From: VAZQ01 sp036557665
Lineage (GTDB): Bacteria; Pseudomonadota; Alphaproteobacteria; Rhizobiales; Xanthobacteraceae
Direction: 5' to 3'
Assembly (NCBI GenBank): GCA_036557665.1
Contig: DATBHG010000055.1
Location: forward strand, 124,001 to 188,000
DNA: 64,000 bases
The notes beneath the pieces were generated by a model. That model was not told the DNA's origin. It saw only the letters and a program-made list of their open reading frames with translations, and made no database searches. This document shows positions 50,239 to 60,269 of the stretch, in pieces (within the stretch, counting starts at the first letter, position 1; each line of letters starts with the position of its first letter). The position numbers and the translations under genes are program-made.

Positions 50239-51092
50239 GCGCCCTGCTCGATTGCCTTGGAGAACGCGCGCGCGAGCGCGACGAACCCCGACACCGATAT
50301 CTCTTCTGCGCGCGCGGTAGGCTCAATACTCGCTGCGGCGAGCAATGTCGAGGCATCGGGAAGCAGCCGTTTGAGGCTCTGTCGCAGCATTTTGCGCCGC
50401 TGCCCGAAGGCCGCCTCGGTGACGCGCTCGAGCGCGCGGAGATCGCAAGCAAGCGGTCTCTGCCGCGGAATTAGACTGACGAGCGACGACCTCACCTTGG
50501 GCGCAGGCACGAATGCCGAGCGGGAGATATCAAACAGAATGCGAGCTTCGCTGCGCCAGCTCGCGAGCACGGAGAGGCGACCATAGCTCTTGCCGCCGGG
50601 CGGCGCCACGATGCGATCCGCAACCTCGCGCTGGAACATCAGCACGAGATGATCGTACCACGGCGGCCACGGCTCGGTGCTCAGCCATCTCACCAGCAAT
50701 GCCGAGGCGATATTGTACGGCAGATTTGCAACCACGCGGGCCGGGGGGCCATGCAACAAATTTCGGAAATCGAGGTCGAGTGCGTCACCGGCGATGATTT
50801 CGAGCCGGCCGGGATTTCTCGCCGCTATGTCTTGCAGCGCGGCGATCGCGCGGGCATCGCGCTCGACTGCAATCACCCTGCGTGCGCCCTGGGCGAGCAG
50901 TGCCCGGGTAAGACCACCCGGCCCTGGGCCGATCTCAACGACATCGACCCCGGCGAACGGACCGGCCGACCGGGCAATCCGGTTGATGAGATTGAAATCG
51001 AGAAGGAAATTCTGTCCGAGCGATTTTTTGGCGCTGAGATCGTATCGTCGGATGACCTCCCGCAAAGGGGGAAGATCGTCGATCGCGCTCAT
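50235..51092 (-). CDS. rsmA: 16S rRNA dimethyladenosine transferase RsmA (KsgA)
   Basis: Dimethylates two adjacent adenosines at the 3' end of 16S rRNA during 30S assembly. The 285 residues show KKSLGQNFLLD, the SAM site VVEIGPGPGGLTRALL and VIAVERD, and the catalytic-loop motif NLPYNIA. It overlaps pdxA by four bases upstream and the dehydrogenase downstream. Confidence 0.97.
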   Translation of the reverse strand: MSAIDDLPPLREVIRRYDLSAKKSLGQNFLLDFNLINRIARSAGPFAGVDVVEIGPGPGGLTRALLAQGARRVIAVERDARAIAALQDIAARNPGRLEIIAGDALDLDFRNLLHGPPARVVANLPYNIASALLVRWLSTEPWPPWYDHLVLMFQREVADRIVAPPGGKSYGRLSVLASWRSEARILFDISRSAFVPAPKVRSSLVSLIPRQRPLACDLRALERVTEAAFGQRRKMLRQSLKRLLPDASTLLAAASIEPTARAEEISVSGFVALARAFSKAIEQGA

Positions 51093-52114
51093 ACCGGGCT
51101 GGCGACATGCTGCTCAGCTTTGGCTGTCAGCCGGGATGCAAGCTCAAGCGCGGCAATCAAGCTTCCTGGACGCGCTCGCCCGGTGCCGGCAATATCGAAT
51201 GCTGTGCCATGATCGGGAGAGGTGCGGATGAACGGCAGCCCCAAGGTGACGTTTACGGCATGATCGAAGGCGAGCGTCTTGATCGGGATGAGTGCCTGAT
51301 CGTGATACATCGCGAGCGCGACGTCGTAACGGGCCCTGGCCTCGGCATGAAACAGCGTGTCGGCAGGCATGGGGCCGACCACGTCCGTCCCCTCCGCCCG
51401 CAGGCGCTCGACCGCCGGACGCACCACGGTAATATCTTCATCGCCCAGCGCACCTTGCTCGCCGGCGTGCGGGTTGAGCCCCGCCACCGCAAGGCGAGGG
51501 CGCGCGATGCCGAATCGATCCCGAAGATCGCGCGCAGCGATGCGCCCGGTCTCCACGATCAGGTCGGTGGTCAACGCAGCGACCACGTCCTTCAACGGCA
51601 GATGAATGGTTACCGGAACGACCGCGAGCTCCGGAGACCAAAGCATCATGACGGGACGCGCCGCGATGCCGGTTAGCTCCATCGCCAGCCTGGCCAGGTA
51701 CTCGGTGTGCCCGGGCTCGCCGAATCCGGAACGGTAGAGGACGTTCTTGGCAATGGGGTTGGTGACGATACCGGCGGCCGCGCCGGAGCCCACGTCGGCA
51801 ACGGCGCGACGGATGGCGGCAAGCACCGCGGGGGCGCTGGATTGGTCGGGTCGGCCAGGCTCGGCCGTGATAGGCACGCCGATGTCGACGATCGGCAGAG
51901 AATCCTCGAACGCTGCCGAGGCCGCCGAGGGCTCGACCACGGAGATCGGCAGGTTTGGGGCAATCCGCCGCGCCCTCATCCCGATGAACGCAGGATCAGC
52001 GAGCAGATAGAACGGCGCCAACGCAAGCTCGGCGCGTCGGCGCCAAGCCGCAAACGTGATATCGGCCCCGATGCCGGCAGGCTCACCGATGGTCAGCGCC
52101 AGGGGACGCGGCAT
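51089..52114 (-). CDS. pdxA: 4-hydroxythreonine-4-phosphate dehydrogenase PdxA
   Basis: NAD-dependent enzyme of pyridoxal phosphate synthesis, 341 residues. N-terminal LTIGEPAGIGADIT, the ITNPIAKNVLYRSGF-type region (VTNPIAK), GLNPHAGEQG, the zinc-His segment MYHDQALIPIK, and RTSPDHGTAFDIAGTG are diagnostic. It lies between the SurA-like gene and rsmA, with four-base overlap downstream; the order surA-pdxA-rsmA is widespread in proteobacteria. Confidence 0.97.
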   Translation of the reverse strand: MPRPLALTIGEPAGIGADITFAAWRRRAELALAPFYLLADPAFIGMRARRIAPNLPISVVEPSAASAAFEDSLPIVDIGVPITAEPGRPDQSSAPAVLAAIRRAVADVGSGAAAGIVTNPIAKNVLYRSGFGEPGHTEYLARLAMELTGIAARPVMMLWSPELAVVPVTIHLPLKDVVAALTTDLIVETGRIAARDLRDRFGIARPRLAVAGLNPHAGEQGALGDEDITVVRPAVERLRAEGTDVVGPMPADTLFHAEARARYDVALAMYHDQALIPIKTLAFDHAVNVTLGLPFIRTSPDHGTAFDIAGTGRARPGSLIAALELASRLTAKAEQHVASPV

Positions 52115-52117
52115 GCC

Positions 52118-53047
52118 CTACTTGTATTCGAGCATCGCGCTGCGACGAATCTCGTTGAGGTACTGCTTCGACAGCCGCTCGTAGCGCTCGGCAACCACCG
52201 CTTCTCGCGCCCGGCGCTTTCCCGGAGTGTTCTCGGCTGCAGATTCTTTCTTCGCACAGATCGCGAACATCTCGATGCCGACCTTGGTGACCTCCGGCGG
52301 AGTGAGCTTGCCCACCTCGATGCTGTCCAGCTCCTTGCGCAACTCCGGCGGAAGATCGGCCGAGCTGCGGCTCACCGCCTCACGCACCGCTACATCCTTG
52401 AGCGCGCGCGCGAATGCAAGACCCTCCTCACAGCTCTGAAAGCGCCCGCGCAGGGATTCGGCATCTCGCTTGCGCGCTTCGATGAAACTCTCCGGCGAGC
52501 CCGGTGGAACGATGAACAGGATGGGCCGCAGCGTGTAGTCATATCCGACGCTGTCCCCTGGCTTGCTATTGTCGGTGACGGTCACGATCTCCTTCTCGCC
52601 AACTTGCAGGCTCGACTGGTAGCGCCCGCGCACGAGCTGGGGCCAGGTGATATCGGCCTTGATACGCTGTTTCAGAGTTGCCGGGGCGATGCCGGATTTC
52701 GCCAGCAACTGGGTCAATCCATCGGCGGTAAGCCGCATCCGGCTTGCCATGGTGCCGTAGGCACCGTCTACCTCGCTGTTGGGCACTTCAAATCCTAACT
52801 TCTTGCCTTCCTTGATCTTGAGCGTCTCGGTGATCAGCTCCTCGAGCACCTCCTGGCGTGGGGGAGTCTTGTGCAGATACAACTGATCGAGCTTGGAGCG
52901 CTGCTCGATGTCGAGCGCGGTGATCGGCTCGCCGTTGACGACGACGACAACCTGCTGGCTCTGCGCCGCGCGCGGCATGGCTAAAGCAGCGCATACCAGC
53001 ATGGCCGCCGACAGCCGAGCGCTGTGGATCGCAATTCTTCGTGCCAT
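52118..53047 (-). CDS. SurA N-terminal-domain periplasmic chaperone
   Basis: Periplasmic outer-membrane-protein chaperone of the SurA group, about 309 residues. A signal peptide spans about 1-31 (ALAMPRAAQSQQ), followed by the SurA N-terminal domain (VVVVNGEPITALDIEQRSKL, LEELITETLKIKEGKKLG). The following part corresponds to the single PPIase-like region but lacks clear parvulin motifs, so a rotamase activity is doubtful. Shorter than E. coli SurA (428), normal for rhizobial relatives. It sits between lptD and pdxA; ATG 53047 is the chosen start. Confidence 0.9.
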   Translation of the reverse strand: MARRIAIHSARLSAAMLVCAALAMPRAAQSQQVVVVVNGEPITALDIEQRSKLDQLYLHKTPPRQEVLEELITETLKIKEGKKLGFEVPNSEVDGAYGTMASRMRLTADGLTQLLAKSGIAPATLKQRIKADITWPQLVRGRYQSSLQVGEKEIVTVTDNSKPGDSVGYDYTLRPILFIVPPGSPESFIEARKRDAESLRGRFQSCEEGLAFARALKDVAVREAVSRSSADLPPELRKELDSIEVGKLTPPEVTKVGIEMFAICAKKESAAENTPGKRRAREAVVAERYERLSKQYLNEIRRSAMLEYK

Positions 53048-53130
53048 TGCTACCCCGTCGAGGCGCCGCATCCCCGGCGCGCTTGCGTTTCCCTCACCTG
53101 CCTTGCTTCTCTTGCTCGTATCGCAATGCT

Positions 53131-55617
53131 TCAGTGCAGTCCGGGAATTCCTGCGCCGCTTCCTGCGGTGGTCGGGCTCTGATTGCTTGTGCTTCCTCCC
53201 AGCGTGCGCAATGTGAGCTGCATCATGAAAGTATGATTGACAGAGACGCTCCCGCTGTAGGCATAGCTTGTAATGTAATTCAGGGCCAAGATGAGGCAGT
53301 CGTCGATGTAGCCCAGGCCGAGCTGGTTTTGGCTGATGTGGCGTGCAATCAGGTCGTATTGCGCCGCGCCGAGCAGAACCCAGTTCTCCGTCACCTTCAG
53401 TCTGGCGCTGCCGAGGATACCCTCGCGGCGGTCGAGAAAGCCGATCTCCGGCTGCGCGGCGTAATCGCCGTACATCACTTGCGTGGTCCAGCGCCCGAAA
53501 TTCGCGGTCGCTTCCAGCTCGGTCCGCTTCAAGGTGAAATCGGTCTCGTTGAAGCGAAATCGGGAGGTCAGCATCAAGCTCGCGTTCGGCTGATACGAGG
53601 CGCGTGCCACGTAGTCGGAGCGCCTGGTGTCAAGGCCAGTGTCGATGCCGGTATTGGTCGTGCCGCCCATGGCGAAGGAATTCTGTCCGTAGAGCTGGTA
53701 GGATTCTCCGAACAGGAGGTTGACGTTGCCGCCGCGATTGAACTGCGCGGTGTATTCCACGCCCACGTTGGCGCGTCCGCCGCCTTCCACGCGATCCCAG
53801 CCGGAGAATTTGTTCACCTTGAACAGGTTCGAATCGTCGAAGATCAGGCTTTGCGCATCTTCATTCGGGAGGGCTCCTACCTGGGTCTCATTTGGTCTGA
53901 AGATCAGCTGGGCGATCGGCTGAATCGTCTGTGTGCCCCATTGCTGCACATTGATGAGCGGGTAGCGGTATTCGAGCCCCGCAGTCGGCATGACGCGCCC
54001 GATATCCTCTTGCCCCACGTGAATATAGTTGGATACGCCGGCCTGATCCGCGACATTGATGTTGGCTGCATCGCCTCGCACCATGACGAACGGAATGAAG
54101 AGCTCGCCTAACGGATCGACGATGGTGCGCCGCCAGGACACCTCGCTTGAGAGCCGAGTATAGTCGCCTGGAACGCCCCGCAGCAGACAATTACTGCGGT
54201 TAATGAGCGCAGTGTCTGCGGTGTTCAGGCCGCAAGCGTTGCTCGCAAGAGCGAGTGTGGAGATCGGATCGAAATTCGCGGTCTGTCGGGACAGGCTCGT
54301 CAGATTGCTGCGCACGGCAAGCTCGCCCGCAAGCACCGGGTCCTTGGCGACGAAGTCATGGTCGATCACCGGGTGGACGATCGGCAGCTCGCCCTGAACA
54401 TCTGCGGCCGAGAAGCCGTAGAAATACATCGCCCGCGCTTCGAAATAGCTCCGCTCGCCACGACCGGCAATGTAGGCCTGGGAAAGGGCGAAGTCCGGTA
54501 CGAGCTTGAGCATGTTTGCCGCTTGCAGGCTGTTCAGCAGGCCGTAGTCTTGCAGGAACGTCTTGTCCGAGAGGACCGTGCCGTCCCAGCCCCACACCCA
54601 TTGCGGCCCAAGATTGAACTGTCCCGCGCTTTCCACACTGCCCCGCCAGTCGCGGTATCCTGGGCTGTCGGTCGGAAACACGCCCTTGTCGAGCTGGAAT
54701 ACCCCGGTCGCTCGTATCGTATAGGAGCCGTCCATCAAGCGTTGCCGCCACTCACCCTGTAATACCGGGCCCTGTCTCGTGGTGATCATGGGGGTAAAGG
54801 TCGCGTCGTAATCCGGAGCGAGCGCCAGATAGTAGGGAGTGGAAACTCCGAAACCATAAACCGAATTCGTGCTGTAGGTCGGGACCAGAAAGCCGGTCTT
54901 GCGCTTGACGGTCGGATCGGGAGCGGAGAAGTACGGGACGTATGCGAACGGCAGGCCGGCCAGCTCCAGGCGTGCGTTTTCGAAATACATCATCTTTTCC
55001 GCCTGGTCGTGCACGATCCGCTCCGCCTTGACCTGCCACTTCGGCGGTCGGGTCGGATCGTCCTTGCATGGCTCGCAAGCGGTATAGACGCCGCTGTGGA
55101 ACACGGTGAAGTTGGAACCGGAGCGTTCGGCTCGACTGGCGGCGAAGCGGGTTTGCTCGGGGGCATCGGCTCGCAGCGAATCGACGAAGCCGTCGCGGAA
55201 ATCGTCGCTGAGGTCCATGATCTCGCCATAGGTTACCGTGCCGTCCGGCTGGGTGAGCCTGACATTTCCTTCCGCGTGCAACCGTTTGGTTTTCTGATCG
55301 TAGATTACGCGGTCGGCTTCCAGCGTGGCGGCGCCGTAATAGAGTTGCACGTTGCCGACCGCTGAGACCCGCTCGTTGGAGTAGTCGTAATTGATCTCCT
55401 GGGCGCGAACGAGCATTTGATCTTGCCCGCCGGCAGGCACGGTTCTGGGAATGGGCTTCTCGCGCGGGGGAAATGCCAGAAGCTGAGCAGGCGCGGGCGT
55501 TGCAGCAAGCCAGCCGGCCAGCAATACAAGCGCAAAAAGCGCCAGGGCTGCTCGGCTCCGTACGCGAGCGGGCCCGCCAGCCCGAGTCGAGTTGAGGACG
55601 GCTCCGGGCGCCATCAT
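53131..55617 (-). CDS. lptD: LPS-assembly protein LptD
   Basis: Outer-membrane beta-barrel that inserts lipopolysaccharide, 828 residues. A signal peptide (LALFALVLLAGWLAATPAPAQ) is followed by the OstA/LptA-like jellyroll (VSAVGNVQLYYG, LHAEGNVRLTQPDGTVTYG) and the large C-terminal barrel with many amphipathic strands ending near the C-terminus. Cys pairs that form the disulfides in E. coli are only partly apparent (YTACEPCK and ACGL / NCLL). It starts within four bases of the lptG stop. Confidence 0.94.
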   Translation of the reverse strand: MMAPGAVLNSTRAGGPARVRSRAALALFALVLLAGWLAATPAPAQLLAFPPREKPIPRTVPAGGQDQMLVRAQEINYDYSNERVSAVGNVQLYYGAATLEADRVIYDQKTKRLHAEGNVRLTQPDGTVTYGEIMDLSDDFRDGFVDSLRADAPEQTRFAASRAERSGSNFTVFHSGVYTACEPCKDDPTRPPKWQVKAERIVHDQAEKMMYFENARLELAGLPFAYVPYFSAPDPTVKRKTGFLVPTYSTNSVYGFGVSTPYYLALAPDYDATFTPMITTRQGPVLQGEWRQRLMDGSYTIRATGVFQLDKGVFPTDSPGYRDWRGSVESAGQFNLGPQWVWGWDGTVLSDKTFLQDYGLLNSLQAANMLKLVPDFALSQAYIAGRGERSYFEARAMYFYGFSAADVQGELPIVHPVIDHDFVAKDPVLAGELAVRSNLTSLSRQTANFDPISTLALASNACGLNTADTALINRSNCLLRGVPGDYTRLSSEVSWRRTIVDPLGELFIPFVMVRGDAANINVADQAGVSNYIHVGQEDIGRVMPTAGLEYRYPLINVQQWGTQTIQPIAQLIFRPNETQVGALPNEDAQSLIFDDSNLFKVNKFSGWDRVEGGGRANVGVEYTAQFNRGGNVNLLFGESYQLYGQNSFAMGGTTNTGIDTGLDTRRSDYVARASYQPNASLMLTSRFRFNETDFTLKRTELEATANFGRWTTQVMYGDYAAQPEIGFLDRREGILGSARLKVTENWVLLGAAQYDLIARHISQNQLGLGYIDDCLILALNYITSYAYSGSVSVNHTFMMQLTLRTLGGSTSNQSPTTAGSGAGIPGLH

Positions 55618-56702
55618 CCGTCCTCCTGATAAAGCATCGCCACAAGCCCGGTGAGTCCGCCCAATGTCGCCGGCAATGCTGCTGCCGTGACCGGGGCCAT
55701 CATTCCGGCCTTGCTCAGGTCGCCCGTGATTTTTGCCAGCACGTACAGGAAGAACCCCGCGGAAATTCCGCCGAGCACGATCTTCTGCACGCCGCCGAAG
55801 CGAAAGAACCGCAAGCTGACAGCGGCAGCCAGCAGCACCATGGCCAGAAGGTAGAACGGCTGCGCCAGCAACTGATAGTATTGCAGCCGATACCCGGAGG
55901 CGGTGAGACCCGCGTTCTCCGCGGCATCGATATAGGACGCAAGGCTCCAGAACGGCACTGTTTCAGGGGTTGCGAAGCTCTCCCCGACCTGGGCCGGCGT
56001 CAGCGTGGTCTTGATACGAAACGCGTCGCGCTCCGTCGGCGCACTGCCGCTCACGTAGAATCTGGCGCCATCGAGGCGCCAATCACCCGGCTCGAGCGTC
56101 GCGCTCTTTGCCTCGATGCGATCCAGAAAGCGTCCGGCCGGGTCGAAGCGAAATACGGTCACGCCGCTCAGCTGTATTCCCTGCTGATGACTCGATTTGG
56201 CATTGAGGACGGCTTGCCCTTCCTCGTTGCGCAGGCGCAGCCAGAAGCCTGCGGTCGCGTTGCGAAAACCACTCTCGTAGCCGAACAGATCGGATTCGAG
56301 ACGGGTGGATTTTTCCCGCAGCACCGCGGAGATCGGGTTGTAGACGGCGGTCATGAAGGCGCCCATCAACAGAGCCAGTATCATCGCCGGGGCAGTGAAC
56401 TGCCAGGCGGAGATCCCGGCAGAACGGGCGACCACGAGCTCGAGGCGGCGCGATAAATTCAGGTAGCAGAACATTCCGCCGACCAGGACCGTGAACGGCA
56501 ACACCCGCTCGGTGATGAAGGGGACGCGAAATAGCGTGATCTTGGCGACGAGCCACGTTGACGTGTCGGCAATGTCTCCGGTGCGTCGCATCATTTCGAG
56601 GAAGTCGATCATGGCGGTGAGCACCAGGGTGCCCGCAAACATCGCGAGCACGGCCGAGACGAAGCGCAATCCGAAATAGCGCGAGAGAGTCCCGGTGATC
56701 AT
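55614..56702 (-). CDS. lptG: LPS export permease LptG
   Basis: Inner-membrane permease of the LptB2FG lipopolysaccharide exporter, 362 residues. Six helices: three N-terminal (starting LSRYFGLRFVSAVLAMFAG), a large periplasmic beta-jellyroll, then three C-terminal helices. The start ATG 56702 overlaps the lptF stop by four bases (ATGA). A longer open frame to 56816 lies inside lptF and is rejected. Confidence 0.93.
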   Translation of the reverse strand: MITGTLSRYFGLRFVSAVLAMFAGTLVLTAMIDFLEMMRRTGDIADTSTWLVAKITLFRVPFITERVLPFTVLVGGMFCYLNLSRRLELVVARSAGISAWQFTAPAMILALLMGAFMTAVYNPISAVLREKSTRLESDLFGYESGFRNATAGFWLRLRNEEGQAVLNAKSSHQQGIQLSGVTVFRFDPAGRFLDRIEAKSATLEPGDWRLDGARFYVSGSAPTERDAFRIKTTLTPAQVGESFATPETVPFWSLASYIDAAENAGLTASGYRLQYYQLLAQPFYLLAMVLLAAAVSLRFFRFGGVQKIVLGGISAGFFLYVLAKITGDLSKAGMMAPVTAAALPATLGGLTGLVAMLYQEDG

Positions 56703-57880
56703 GACGGTTGACCCGCCATCGCAGTCCGGCGCCGGTTGAGGCGCTCGGTCATCGCATTGACAAAATTGGTGACCGCGGCTGGAGGCTCGATGATCACGCC
56801 GCGGGAAATTGCCCAATAGCCAAGCAGGAAGCTGACCACGAGCCCGATGTAAGGGAGCACGAGGGCAAGCGGACTATGCACGCCGGCAATCATTCCGACA
56901 AAACCCAGCCCCCGTAACGCTGACACCGCCCCAGCCGCCCCGAGCAACGACAGCGTGCGGCCCTGGCGAGTGGTCCGGGGTGCGCCCAGATAGGCGTAGC
57001 TCAGCACGATGAAAGCGAGCGGATAAAGCGGGGCGGTGATGCGGTCGTGAAACTCGGCCCGGATCTGATTTGGCTGATCGGCAAAGGGAGTGTCGGTCGC
57101 CTCGGGATTGTAGAGCTCCCAGAGATACCGCTCTCGCACCGAGTACTTGATGTTTTGCGTGCCGGACACAGCTACAAGCCGGGACAGGTCGAAGCCGTAG
57201 CTGTCGAACAGAACCAGCGCAGGGTCCCGCTGTCCGGTCTCGTGTCGCTGCACGCTGCCGTTTTGCAGGATGAGGAAAGTCCCGCGCTGGTTCTTTATGA
57301 TCGTGCCGGTCTCGGCGAGCAGCGTGACGCGCTCTTTCGGACTGCGCTGGTCGTCGATCAGAATGCCGAGGAGTTGGCCGTTGGGCTGCCGTTCCCGGAT
57401 ATGCAGGGTCAGCTTGTCTTCCAGCTTCGTGAATCGGCCAGGCTGAATGACGTTGCTGACCAGGTCCGCGCGCACCTCGGTTGCCCACAGCCGCAATTCG
57501 CGCAATCCCCACGGCGAGACATACGTGCTGATCACGGCAACGAGCAGGGATACGACCGCGCCCACGGCCAGAAACGGCCGGAAAACGATCCAGGGAGGCA
57601 TGCCCGCCGCGTTCATGACGATAAGCTCGGAGTCGTTACCGAGCTTGTTGAGCACATGCGAGACCGCGATCATCACCGCGATCGGAGCGATGATCTGGAC
57701 AAGCAGTGGAATGATCAGGCCGGTGATGCCGATGAAAACGAAGATGCTCTGACCCTGATTGGTCATCAGGTCGATGTCGCGCAGCGCCTGCGTGATCCAC
57801 ATCAGAGCGGTCACGCTTGCGCAGACGACCAGGAACGCGCCCAGCGTCGTGCGGAAGATATAGCGGCCGATCGACCCCAT
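56699..57880 (-). CDS. lptF: LPS export permease LptF
   Basis: Partner permease of LptG, 393 residues, beginning MGSIGRYIFRTTLGAFLVV with the same three-helix, jellyroll, three-helix layout; LPLLVQIIAPIAVMIAVSHVL and NDSELIVMNAAGM are family segments. ATG 57880 is chosen; the frame remains open for 60 residues upstream but those are Arg-rich and unlike the family. It heads the operon lptF-lptG-lptD-surA-pdxA-rsmA-adh. Confidence 0.93.
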   Translation of the reverse strand: MGSIGRYIFRTTLGAFLVVCASVTALMWITQALRDIDLMTNQGQSIFVFIGITGLIIPLLVQIIAPIAVMIAVSHVLNKLGNDSELIVMNAAGMPPWIVFRPFLAVGAVVSLLVAVISTYVSPWGLRELRLWATEVRADLVSNVIQPGRFTKLEDKLTLHIRERQPNGQLLGILIDDQRSPKERVTLLAETGTIIKNQRGTFLILQNGSVQRHETGQRDPALVLFDSYGFDLSRLVAVSGTQNIKYSVRERYLWELYNPEATDTPFADQPNQIRAEFHDRITAPLYPLAFIVLSYAYLGAPRTTRQGRTLSLLGAAGAVSALRGLGFVGMIAGVHSPLALVLPYIGLVVSFLLGYWAISRGVIIEPPAAVTNFVNAMTERLNRRRTAMAGQPS

Positions 57881-58186
57881 CCGACTACGCGTCCCCACCC
57901 GCGACAAAACCCGCCACCTGCGGGCCTCCAATGCCCGCGTATTGCGCCGGTTCAACAGCCCCCCATTATGCGCTCTCTTGATCGGCCAACAAAGTGGCCT
58001 CGACAAGGCAAAGCCATTGAGTATGCACAACAAAACGTTAAATCCGCGGCTTCGATGCAAGCACGCAGCGGCCAGGGTTTCGCCCGCTCAGGGCGTTGCA
58101 CCGCGCCCCTTCGCCCCATATCAGTGGCCGGGATTGGACGGCCCGAATACAACCGGTAAAATGTCACCTGGAAGCGCCAGTGTTCC
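57881..58186. promoter_or_regulatory. divergent promoter region between lptF and pepA
   Basis: Some 306 bases between two genes that point away from each other, so both promoters must be here. An open frame reads through on the lptF strand but lacks family-like residues. AT-richer sequence at about 57995-58050 (ACAACAAAACGTTAAAT) is the likeliest promoter zone. No clear operator palindrome or -35/-10 pair was recognised. Confidence 0.45.
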
Positions 58187-59683
58187 ATGGCCCGCACGCT
58201 GAACCTTGAACTTGCCCCGTTGAGTGCGCCTCCGAAGGGGGTTCTCGTCCTGTTCTGCGAAGAAGGGCTCAAATTCGGTCCGATCGCGCGCAAATTGCTG
58301 GATGCGGCGGGCGAGCTGGTGTCGCGCGCGGCGATTGCGGACGGCTTCAAGGGCAAAAGCGGCTCGGCCCTCGACATCCTGGCGCCCGCAGGCATCGGCG
58401 TGGGGCGCCTGATCGTGATCGGAGCGGGAAAGATCCGGGACCTCAAGTCGCGCGATTTCGTAAAATTGGGCGGATTTGCGATGGGAAAGATTCCGGCAGC
58501 GACACATGTCGCGACTGTTCTGGCCGATCTTCCTGGAGGCACAGTCAAGCCGGAGCGAGCTGCCGACCTCGCGCTCGGGGCTCAGCTGCGTGGCTACGCC
58601 TTCGAGCGCTACAAGACCAAGCGCAAGGACGACGAGGAGCCGGGCGGGGAGATCAGCGTCACTCTCGCCGTCCCCGATCTCCCGGCTGTCAAAAAAATGT
58701 TCGCCGCGCGTGGCGCGGTAGCAGAGGGTGTCCTCCTCGCCCGCGATCTCGTCAATGAGCCGGCGAATGTCCTTTATCCCGAGGAGCTCGGCCGTCGCTG
58801 CGGCGCCTTGAAGAAAATCGGGGTTGCCGTCGAAGTGCTCGAGCCCGCGCAAATGAAGAAGCTCGGCATGAATGCGCTGCTCGGGGTTGGCCAAGGCTCC
58901 CAGCACGAGAGTCGGACCGTGATTATGCGCTGGAACGGCGGCAAGCGCGGCAGTGCGCCGGTCGCATTCATCGGCAAGGGCGTCTGCTTCGATACCGGAG
59001 GCATCTCGATCAAGCCCGCCGGGAGCATGGAGGACATGAAGGGCGATATGGCTGGAGCGGCCTGCGTAGTCGGCCTCATGCATGCGATCGCCGCGCGCCG
59101 GGCGAAGGTCAACGCCGTCGGCGCCATAGGCCTTGTGGAGAACATGACCAGCGGGACCGCGCAGCGTCCCGGCGACATCGTGACCACCATGTCGGGCCAA
59201 ACGATCGAGATCATCAACACCGATGCCGAGGGCCGGTTGGTGCTCTCGGATGTGCTGCATTACGTCAATAAACGCTTCAAGCCGCGCATCATGATAGATC
59301 TCGCGACCCTGACCGGTGCGATCGTGGTCGCACTGGGTCAGGAATATGCCGGACTGTTTGCCAACGACGACAAGCTGGCGCAGCGGCTGGAAGAGGCGGG
59401 GCGCGATACGGGAGAGCGCGTCTGGCGCATGCCGCTTGGCCCCGAATACGACAAGATGATCGACTCGAAATTCGCCGATATGAAGAATACCGGTGGCCGG
59501 CATGGGGGCGCGATCACCGCGGCACAGCTGCTGCAGCGCTTTGTCGGCAAGACCCCCTGGGCGCACCTTGACATCGCGGGTACGGCGATGGGCTCGCCGC
59601 AAACCGAGATCAACAGGAGCTGGGGCTCCGGATTCGGGGTACGATTATTGAACGAGCTCGTGGCCGAGCACTACGAAAAATAA
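58187..59683 (+). CDS. pepA: leucyl aminopeptidase PepA
   Basis: M17 dizinc aminopeptidase of 498 residues. The N-terminal domain is divergent; the catalytic domain has GKGVCFDTGGISIKPAGSMEDMKGDMAGA split around the Lys and Asp ligands, and the signature NTDAEGRLVLSD with catalytic Asp, Glu and Arg. It ends FGVRLLNELV. PepA can also act as a DNA-binding accessory factor in E. coli. holC follows 53 bp downstream. Confidence 0.97.
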   Translation: MARTLNLELAPLSAPPKGVLVLFCEEGLKFGPIARKLLDAAGELVSRAAIADGFKGKSGSALDILAPAGIGVGRLIVIGAGKIRDLKSRDFVKLGGFAMGKIPAATHVATVLADLPGGTVKPERAADLALGAQLRGYAFERYKTKRKDDEEPGGEISVTLAVPDLPAVKKMFAARGAVAEGVLLARDLVNEPANVLYPEELGRRCGALKKIGVAVEVLEPAQMKKLGMNALLGVGQGSQHESRTVIMRWNGGKRGSAPVAFIGKGVCFDTGGISIKPAGSMEDMKGDMAGAACVVGLMHAIAARRAKVNAVGAIGLVENMTSGTAQRPGDIVTTMSGQTIEIINTDAEGRLVLSDVLHYVNKRFKPRIMIDLATLTGAIVVALGQEYAGLFANDDKLAQRLEEAGRDTGERVWRMPLGPEYDKMIDSKFADMKNTGGRHGGAITAAQLLQRFVGKTPWAHLDIAGTAMGSPQTEINRSWGSGFGVRLLNELVAEHYEK

Positions 59684-59736
59684 TGATGGAATGTCCAAGG
59701 CTACGCGCCGGCGGCGGTATCCAGGCCTCCTGATGC

Positions 59737-60183
59737 ATGGAGATGCTCTTCTATCACCTCGACCGACCGCTTGAGCGCGTTCTTCCAAGCCTCCTGGAAA
59801 AATCGCTGGAACGCGGCTGGCGCGCGGTGGTGCAGGGCGCGTCGGAGGAACGCATCGACGCGCTCGATGCCCATCTCTGGACATTTCGCGAGGACAGCTT
59901 CCTTCCCCATGGCACCTGGCGCGAGGCACAGGCGAGGGAGCAGCCGGTTGTTCTCACGATTCACGGCGACAATCCAAACGGGGCGGCGGTGCGTTTCCTC
60001 ATCGACGGTGCCGCGGTGCCCGCGGATGTCAGCGGCTATGAGCGAATCGTGCTGATGTTCGACGGTGCCGACCCGGAAGCGGTTGCTGCCGCCAGGGAAT
60101 GCTGGGCCAGGGCCAAGGCCCAGGCTTTCGATGTCACCTATTGGCAGGCTGACGAGCAAGGCCGTTGGAAGCGCATAGCCTAG
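59737..60183 (+). CDS. holC: DNA polymerase III chi subunit
   Basis: Clamp-loader accessory protein linking to SSB, 148 residues. Family features: MLFYHLDRPLERVLPSLLEKS, RAVVQ, the LDAHLWTF and SFLPHG segment, and GYERIVLMFDG with the final YWQADEQGRWKR. The pepA-holC order is conserved in many proteobacteria. The chi sequence is short and typical. Confidence 0.93.
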   Translation: MEMLFYHLDRPLERVLPSLLEKSLERGWRAVVQGASEERIDALDAHLWTFREDSFLPHGTWREAQAREQPVVLTIHGDNPNGAAVRFLIDGAAVPADVSGYERIVLMFDGADPEAVAAARECWARAKAQAFDVTYWQADEQGRWKRIA

Positions 60184-60269
60184 CGCTGAGTACAGGTCAT
60201 TGTCCTATTGATCAAGGACATGCTACCGGCGCAAAATTGTCGTATGACCCGGGCCGCGCGAGGGGAGTG

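Noticed and set aside
58121..59602. Open frame of 493 codons opposite pepA
   Set aside because: Antisense shadow of pepA; pepA carries the M17 signature.
60205..60226. TTGATCAA palindrome near TGTCC/GGACA arms, considered as a FixK/FNR site
   Set aside because: FixK/FNR boxes need TTGAT-N4-ATCAA; here only the 8-base core is present and it lies just after the holC stop.
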